In this document: positions 47,430 to 51,276 of the stretch, one piece after another
Layout: the number at the start of each line of letters is the position of its first letter
Numbering within the stretch: the first letter of the stretch is position 1
Assembly (NCBI GenBank): GCA_902526595.1
Contig: CABZLO010000007.1
Location: forward strand, 1-51,276
Source of the DNA: an uncultured Pelagibacteraceae bacterium
Lineage (GTDB): Bacteria > Pseudomonadota > Alphaproteobacteria > Pelagibacterales > Pelagibacteraceae
Length of the DNA stretch: 51,276 nucleotides
Reading direction: 5' to 3'
The notes under the pieces: generated by a model
What the model was told of the DNA's origin: nothing
Database searches by the model: none
The model's input: the letters and a program-made list of their open reading frames with translations, nothing else
Program-made: the position numbers and the translations under genes

Positions 47430-47723
47430 ATGGATAAAATACATTTATACGACAAAATTCTTTCACCAGTTGTTACAGAGAAATCAACAAATTTGTCTGA
47501 GTTAAACAAGATCACATTCAAAGTACCTGATGGTGCTAACAAAACAAATCTTAAAAAAAATATTGAAAAAATTTTTAAAGTAAATGTTACTAAAATTAAT
47601 ATTATAAATAGGCAAAATAGAACTAAAGTTACTAGAGGAAAAAAAGTAAAAGTTTCAGGATACAAAAAAGCAATAATTACACTTAAAAAAGGTCAAAGTA
47701 TTGATCTAACAACAGGAATTTAA
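47430..47723 (+). CDS. rplW: 50S ribosomal protein L23
   Basis: A 97-residue protein at the tunnel exit that docks SRP and trigger factor. It has SPVVTEKSTNLSE and the family motif FKVNVTKINIINRQNRTK. It lies one base after rplD and three before rplB. Confidence 0.97.
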   Translation: MDKIHLYDKILSPVVTEKSTNLSELNKITFKVPDGANKTNLKKNIEKIFKVNVTKINIINRQNRTKVTRGKKVKVSGYKKAIITLKKGQSIDLTTGI

Positions 47724-47726
47724 TAA

Positions 47727-48566
47727 ATGGCATTAAAAACTTTTAAACCGTACACAAAATCTACTAGAGGCACTATTTTGGTTGATAGAACTGGATTGTG
47801 GAAAGGTAAACCATTTAAATCTCTTGTGTCTCCCAAAAATACCATGAAGGGTAGAAATAATAACGGTCACATTACTTCAATAAATAGAGCAGGTGGTCAT
47901 AAGAAAATGTACAGACAAGTTGATTTTTATAGAAAGAAATTTGACATGGAAGCTACAGTTGAAAGAGTAGAATATGATCCAAATAGATCATGCTATATTA
48001 TGTTGGTTAAATTTGAAGATGGAACTCATTCGTATTTTCTTGCACCTCAAAAAATAAATATAGGTGATAAAATTGAAAGTGGATCAAAAAAAGAGATTAA
48101 AATTGGTAATTGTATGCCATTGCAAGATATTCCAGTTGGTATCAATATTCATAATGTTGAAATTCAGCCTGGTGGTGGTGGAAAAATTGCTAGATCTGCA
48201 GGTTCTTCTGTAACAATAAGTGGATTGGATGGAAATTACAGTTTGATTAAACTTGCTTCAGGTGAAGTAAGAAAAATTGACTCTAGAGCTTTAGCTACAA
48301 TAGGAATTTTAAGTAATCCGGATCAAAAAAATATTAAAATTGGAAAAGCAGGTAGATCAAGATGGTTGGGAAGAAGACCACATACTAGGGGTGTTGTTAA
48401 AAACCCTGTAGATCACCCACATGGAGGTGGTGAAGGTAAATCTGCTGGTGGTAGACATCCTGTTTCGCCTACAGGCCAATCAGCCAAAGGATTAAAAACA
48501 AGAGATAACAAGAGAACAGATAAATTCATAGTTAAAAGAAGAAACAAAAGGAAGGATACTAAGTAA
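47727..48566 (+). CDS. rplB: 50S ribosomal protein L2
   Basis: A 279-residue peptidyl-transferase-centre protein. Signatures include [19 protein letters not shown] and the C-terminal [20 protein letters not shown] containing the conserved functional His. One-base overlap with rpsS. Confidence 0.99.
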   Translation: MALKTFKPYTKSTRGTILVDRTGLWKGKPFKSLVSPKNTMKGRNNNGHITSINRAGGHKKMYRQVDFYRKKFDMEATVERVEYDPNRSCYIMLVKFEDGTHSYFLAPQKINIGDKIESGSKKEIKIGNCMPLQDIPVGINIHNVEIQPGGGGKIARSAGSSVTISGLDGNYSLIKLASGEVRKIDSRALATIGILSNPDQKNIKIGKAGRSRWLGRRPHTRGVVKNPVDHPHGGGEGKSAGGRHPVSPTGQSAKGLKTRDNKRTDKFIVKRRNKRKDTK

Positions 48567-48862
48567 TGGCTAGAGCAGTTTGGAAGGGACCTTTTGTAGA
48601 AGAAAGTTTAATAAAAAAAGTTGATAAATATAAAGATGACCCAAAAAAAATTCCTATTAAAACATGGTCTAGAAAGTCAACTATTTTACCAGATTTTGTG
48701 GGAGTTAGTTTTCAAATTTATAATGGAAAAAAGTTTATACCAATCACGGTATCAGAAGATATGGTTGGACATAAGCTGGGTGAATTTGCACCGACAAGAA
48801 GTTTTTTTGGTCATACGCCTGCAGATAAAAAAGCTAAACCTGCTACAGCAGAGAAGAAATAA
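48566..48862 (+). CDS. rpsS: 30S ribosomal protein S19
   Basis: A 98-residue 30S head protein. It begins [17 protein letters not shown] and has [15 protein letters not shown] and [15 protein letters not shown]. The C-terminal tail is Lys/Ala-rich. Two-base gap to rplV. Confidence 0.98.
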   Translation: MARAVWKGPFVEESLIKKVDKYKDDPKKIPIKTWSRKSTILPDFVGVSFQIYNGKKFIPITVSEDMVGHKLGEFAPTRSFFGHTPADKKAKPATAEKK

Positions 48863-48864
48863 TT

Positions 48865-49263
48865 ATGGGTAAAAAAAAGAAAATTGATAAAAATAACGAT
48901 AAGACTGTAAAGTCCATCAACAATGGTGTGAGATCAAGTGTTAGAAAACTTAATCCAATACTTAGAAGTATTGTTGGAAAAAAAGTTGATGTAGCAATTA
49001 GAGATTTACAGTTTTCTGAAAAAAGAATTACAAGAGATATTAGAAAAACTATTAGTTCAGCAATTGCAAACGCAGAAAATAACTTTCAGTATGACATTGA
49101 TAATTTAGTTGTGAAAGAGGCATATTGTGGAAAAAAAATAGTTATGAAAAGATTTAGACCACGTGCAAAAGGGCGAGCTGCTCCTATTTTAAAACCTTGG
49201 TCAACAGTTACAATAATATTATCAGAAACAAAACAATTGGAGAAACATGGGACAAAAAGTTAA
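48865..49263 (+). CDS. rplV: 50S ribosomal protein L22
   Basis: A 132-residue exit-tunnel protein with a hydrophilic N-terminal extension (KKKKIDKNNDK) before the conserved domain. The family motif RFRPRAKGRAAPILKPWSTV includes the tunnel-lining beta hairpin. Its 3' end overlaps the rpsC start by 17 bases. Confidence 0.97.
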   Translation: MGKKKKIDKNNDKTVKSINNGVRSSVRKLNPILRSIVGKKVDVAIRDLQFSEKRITRDIRKTISSAIANAENNFQYDIDNLVVKEAYCGKKIVMKRFRPRAKGRAAPILKPWSTVTIILSETKQLEKHGTKS

Positions 49264-49927
49264 TCCTGTAGGTTTTAGGTTGGGTGTAAATAGAGGTTGG
49301 GACTCTGTTTGGTATGCTAAGAAAAAAGATTTTGGTAACTACTTAATCGAAGATTTTAAAATCCGTGAATATATAAAGAAAAACGTTATTAATTCTGGTG
49401 TATCTAAAGTTATGATTGAACGAACATCTAACAAATGTTACGTCACTATTTATACTTCTAGACCAGGTTTTGTGATTGGTAAAAAGGGAAGTGACATTGA
49501 TAAAATAAAAAATAATTTATCAAAATTTACTACTAATGAAGTTAATTTAAATATTAAAGAAGTAAAAAAACCTGAGACTAATGCTTATCTTGTAGCAGAA
49601 AATATTGCACAACAACTTGTTAAAAGAATTTCATATAGGAGAGCGATGAAAAGAGCAATGCAATCTTGTATTAGATTAGGCGCCAAAGGTATCAAAGTAT
49701 CTGTTAGTGGAAGATTAGGTGGAAATGAAATCGCAAGAACAGAGTGGTTGCGTGATGGAAGTATACCCTCACACACATTAAGAGCAGACATTGATTATGC
49801 TGAAGCAGAAGCATTAACCACTTATGGAATTATAGGTATTAAAGTTTGGATTTATAAAGGTGAGGTTTTTGCAAGAGAATTTAGCCAAGAAACAAACAAA
49901 GCAACACCACAAGAGGGCAAACAGTAA
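49247..49927 (+). CDS. rpsC: 30S ribosomal protein S3
   Basis: A 226-residue mRNA-entry protein. It begins [19 protein letters not shown]. The KH domain has [16 protein letters not shown], and the C-terminal domain has [15 protein letters not shown] and [13 protein letters not shown]. Its start lies within the rplV reading frame, a 17-base overlap; one-base overlap with rplP. Confidence 0.98.
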   Translation: MGQKVNPVGFRLGVNRGWDSVWYAKKKDFGNYLIEDFKIREYIKKNVINSGVSKVMIERTSNKCYVTIYTSRPGFVIGKKGSDIDKIKNNLSKFTTNEVNLNIKEVKKPETNAYLVAENIAQQLVKRISYRRAMKRAMQSCIRLGAKGIKVSVSGRLGGNEIARTEWLRDGSIPSHTLRADIDYAEAEALTTYGIIGIKVWIYKGEVFAREFSQETNKATPQEGKQ

Positions 49928-50337
49928 TGTTACAACCAGTAAGAACTAAGTGGAGAAAAGCACACAAAGGTAGAATTCATGGTACCGCTACAAGAGCAAG
50001 TACTATCAATTATGGAGCCTATGCATTAAAAGCTTTGCAACCAGAGAGAGTGACTGGGAAACAAATTGAAGCTGCTAGGGTGGCTCTAACAAGACACATG
50101 AAAAGACAAGGTAGAGTTTGGACTAGAATTTTCCCAAATATACCAGTTTCTAAGAAACCGATTGAGGTGAGAATGGGAAAAGGAAAAGGATCACCAGAAT
50201 ATTTTGCTTGCAGAGTTAAACCTGGAAGAATTTTATTTGAGGTTGATGGAGTTTCAGAACAAATAGCAAAAGAGGCGTTATATAAAGCTTCAGCAAAATT
50301 ACCAATTAAAACAAAAACAATTAAGAGATTTGCATAA
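49927..50337 (+). CDS. rplP: 50S ribosomal protein L16
   Basis: A 136-residue protein that helps position tRNA in the A site. It has [32 protein letters not shown] and the motif [19 protein letters not shown]. One-base overlap with rpmC. Confidence 0.98.
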   Translation: MLQPVRTKWRKAHKGRIHGTATRASTINYGAYALKALQPERVTGKQIEAARVALTRHMKRQGRVWTRIFPNIPVSKKPIEVRMGKGKGSPEYFACRVKPGRILFEVDGVSEQIAKEALYKASAKLPIKTKTIKRFA

Positions 50338-50528
50338 TGAAAAAGCAAGAAATAAAAAAATTATCAAAAGATGAAATTTTGAAAAATATCGAGAAACTTA
50401 AAAAAGATCTTTTTAATTTTAGATTTCAAAAAATGAATTCACAAATTACTAATCCAGCTAAAATTGGAGAGACAAGAAAAACAATAGCAAGACTAAAAAC
50501 TATATTAAAAGGAAAAATAAATGCCTAA
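50337..50528 (+). CDS. rpmC: 50S ribosomal protein L29
   Basis: A 63-residue helical protein next to L23 at the tunnel exit. It carries the [19 protein letters not shown] signature with the following IARLKT. The 3' end overlaps rpsQ by eight bases. Confidence 0.96.
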   Translation: MKKQEIKKLSKDEILKNIEKLKKDLFNFRFQKMNSQITNPAKIGETRKTIARLKTILKGKINA

Positions 50529-50757
50529 AAAAATATTATCAGGTGTAGTTATAAGTGATAAGCCAAACAAAACTGTTACAGTTATGGTTGAGAGAAAGTA
50601 TTCACATCCTGTGCTTAAAAAAGTAATTAGGGTTAGAAAAAATTATAACGCCCATGATGAAAATAATAAATTCAAAACAGGTGATAAAGTATCAATAATT
50701 GAAAGTAAGCCTTTTTCAAAAAATAAAAAATTTCAAGTTATGGAGAATACAAAATAA
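50521..50757 (+). CDS. rpsQ: 30S ribosomal protein S17
   Basis: A 78-residue OB-fold protein that binds 16S rRNA early in assembly. It has [20 protein letters not shown] and [20 protein letters not shown]. One-base overlap with rplN. Confidence 0.97.
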   Translation: MPKKILSGVVISDKPNKTVTVMVERKYSHPVLKKVIRVRKNYNAHDENNKFKTGDKVSIIESKPFSKNKKFQVMENTK

Positions 50758-51125
50758 TGATTGGTGTACAGACAGAATTACAAGTTGCTGATAATACTGG
50801 TGCAAAAAGAATAGAGTGCATCAAAGTTCTTGGTGGATCTAAAAGAAGATATGCAAGTATCGGAGACACAATAGTTATTGCTGTTAAAGAAGCTATACCT
50901 AAAGGTAAAGTTAAAAAGGGTACAGTTCATAAGGCAGTTGTTGTTAGAGTTAAAAAAGGAATTCATAGAAATGATGGTTCAAAAGTAAAATTTGATAATA
51001 ATGCAGCAGTTTTAGTAGATGACAAAGGTGAACCAGTTGGTACTAGAATTTTTGGTCCTGTCACAAGAGAATTAAGAAGCAGAGGTCAAATGAAGATAAT
51101 CTCATTAGCTCCGGAGGTTTTATAA
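50757..51125 (+). CDS. rplN: 50S ribosomal protein L14
   Basis: A 122-residue subunit-interface protein. It begins [20 protein letters not shown], has [19 protein letters not shown] and ends in [21 protein letters not shown]. One base separates its stop from the rplX ATG. Confidence 0.98.
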   Translation: MIGVQTELQVADNTGAKRIECIKVLGGSKRRYASIGDTIVIAVKEAIPKGKVKKGTVHKAVVVRVKKGIHRNDGSKVKFDNNAAVLVDDKGEPVGTRIFGPVTRELRSRGQMKIISLAPEVL

Positions 51126-51126
51126 A

Positions 51127-51276
51127 ATGATTAAAAAGGGTTTAAAAGTGAGAGTTTTGATTGGTAAAGATAGAAAAAAAGAGGGTGAAGTCATAGAAAT
51201 TGATAGAGCAAATAATAGAGCAAAAGTAAAAGAAATTAATATGGTTAAAAAACATGTTAAAACAACTAAAGAGAAA
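51127..51276 (+). CDS. rplX: 50S ribosomal protein L24 (N-terminal part, cut by window end)
   Basis: The first 50 codons are present. The KOW motif begins [20 protein letters not shown] and is followed by [14 protein letters not shown]24 initiates 50S assembly. The gene runs off the window and presumably continues into the rest of the spc genes. Confidence 0.93.
   Translation, partial: MIKKGLKVRVLIGKDRKKEGEVIEIDRANNRAKVKEINMVKKHVKTTKEK

Noticed and set aside
1-51276. CRISPR array, insertion sequences or prophage genes
   Set aside because: No regularly spaced repeats, transposase, integrase, terminase or structural phage proteins were seen; the tRNA-Leu duplication is the only mobility trace.

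Overview
The window is AT-rich, densely packed DNA with very short intergenic gaps, ATGA/TAATG-type gene overlaps and compact proteins. Gene content, protein style and synteny (a pur operon with map and sfsA; tRNA-Tyr/tRNA-Gly/tuf/tRNA-Trp/secE/nusG/rplKAJL/rpoBC running directly into str, S10 and spc ribosomal genes) fit a streamlined marine alphaproteobacterium of the SAR11 (Pelagibacterales) type. That assignment is inferred from reading the sequence, not from a database search.

Layout. (1) 1-4539, minus strand: a tight operon sfsA-map-purB-purC-purS-purQ-purL (purL cut by the window edge) for de novo purine synthesis. (2) 4560-12843: a variable-looking stretch with a CinA/MoaB-domain protein, a gamma-glutamylcyclotransferase-like protein, a sulfotransferase, a membrane-anchored PQQ dehydrogenase with an internal haem-c domain, then a divergent block with a radical SAM enzyme, a family-2 glycosyltransferase and a polytopic GT-C-like membrane protein. 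(3) 12871-14166: a homoserine-dehydrogenase-like oxidoreductase with a SAF-type C terminus. (4) 14163-21409, minus strand: a locus that reads as a complete glucosylglycerate (or mannosylglycerate) module. It holds gpgP and gpgS homologues for synthesis, a binding protein plus two permeases for uptake, and a GH63-type hydrolase for breakdown. No ABC ATPase gene is present. (5) 21499-23002: a phosphatidylcholine synthase (Pcs) facing a set of three small membrane-protein genes. (6) 23113-26113: a 5' half of tRNA-Leu(TAA) with its upstream region is duplicated about 2.86 kb before the intact tRNA-Leu. Between the copies lie an exported alpha/beta hydrolase and a Tat-exported flavin amine oxidase, which looks like cargo left at a tRNA integration site. 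(7) 26118-29033: nadK, a PhyH-family dioxygenase, a GST and two small exported or membrane proteins. (8) 29114-51276: tRNA-Thr and rlmB on the minus strand, then on the plus strand the conserved translation/transcription super-cluster from tRNA-Tyr to rplX (cut by the window edge).

How the genes fit together. Housekeeping clusters (purine synthesis, RNA polymerase, ribosome) flank a roughly 25 kb central region of flexible content. The most coherent non-housekeeping system is the glycosyl-glycerate locus, where one cell would both make and re-import/degrade the same solute. The best evidence of past mobility is the split and duplicated tRNA-Leu. No CRISPR array, rRNA gene, insertion sequence, integrase or recognisable riboswitch was seen.
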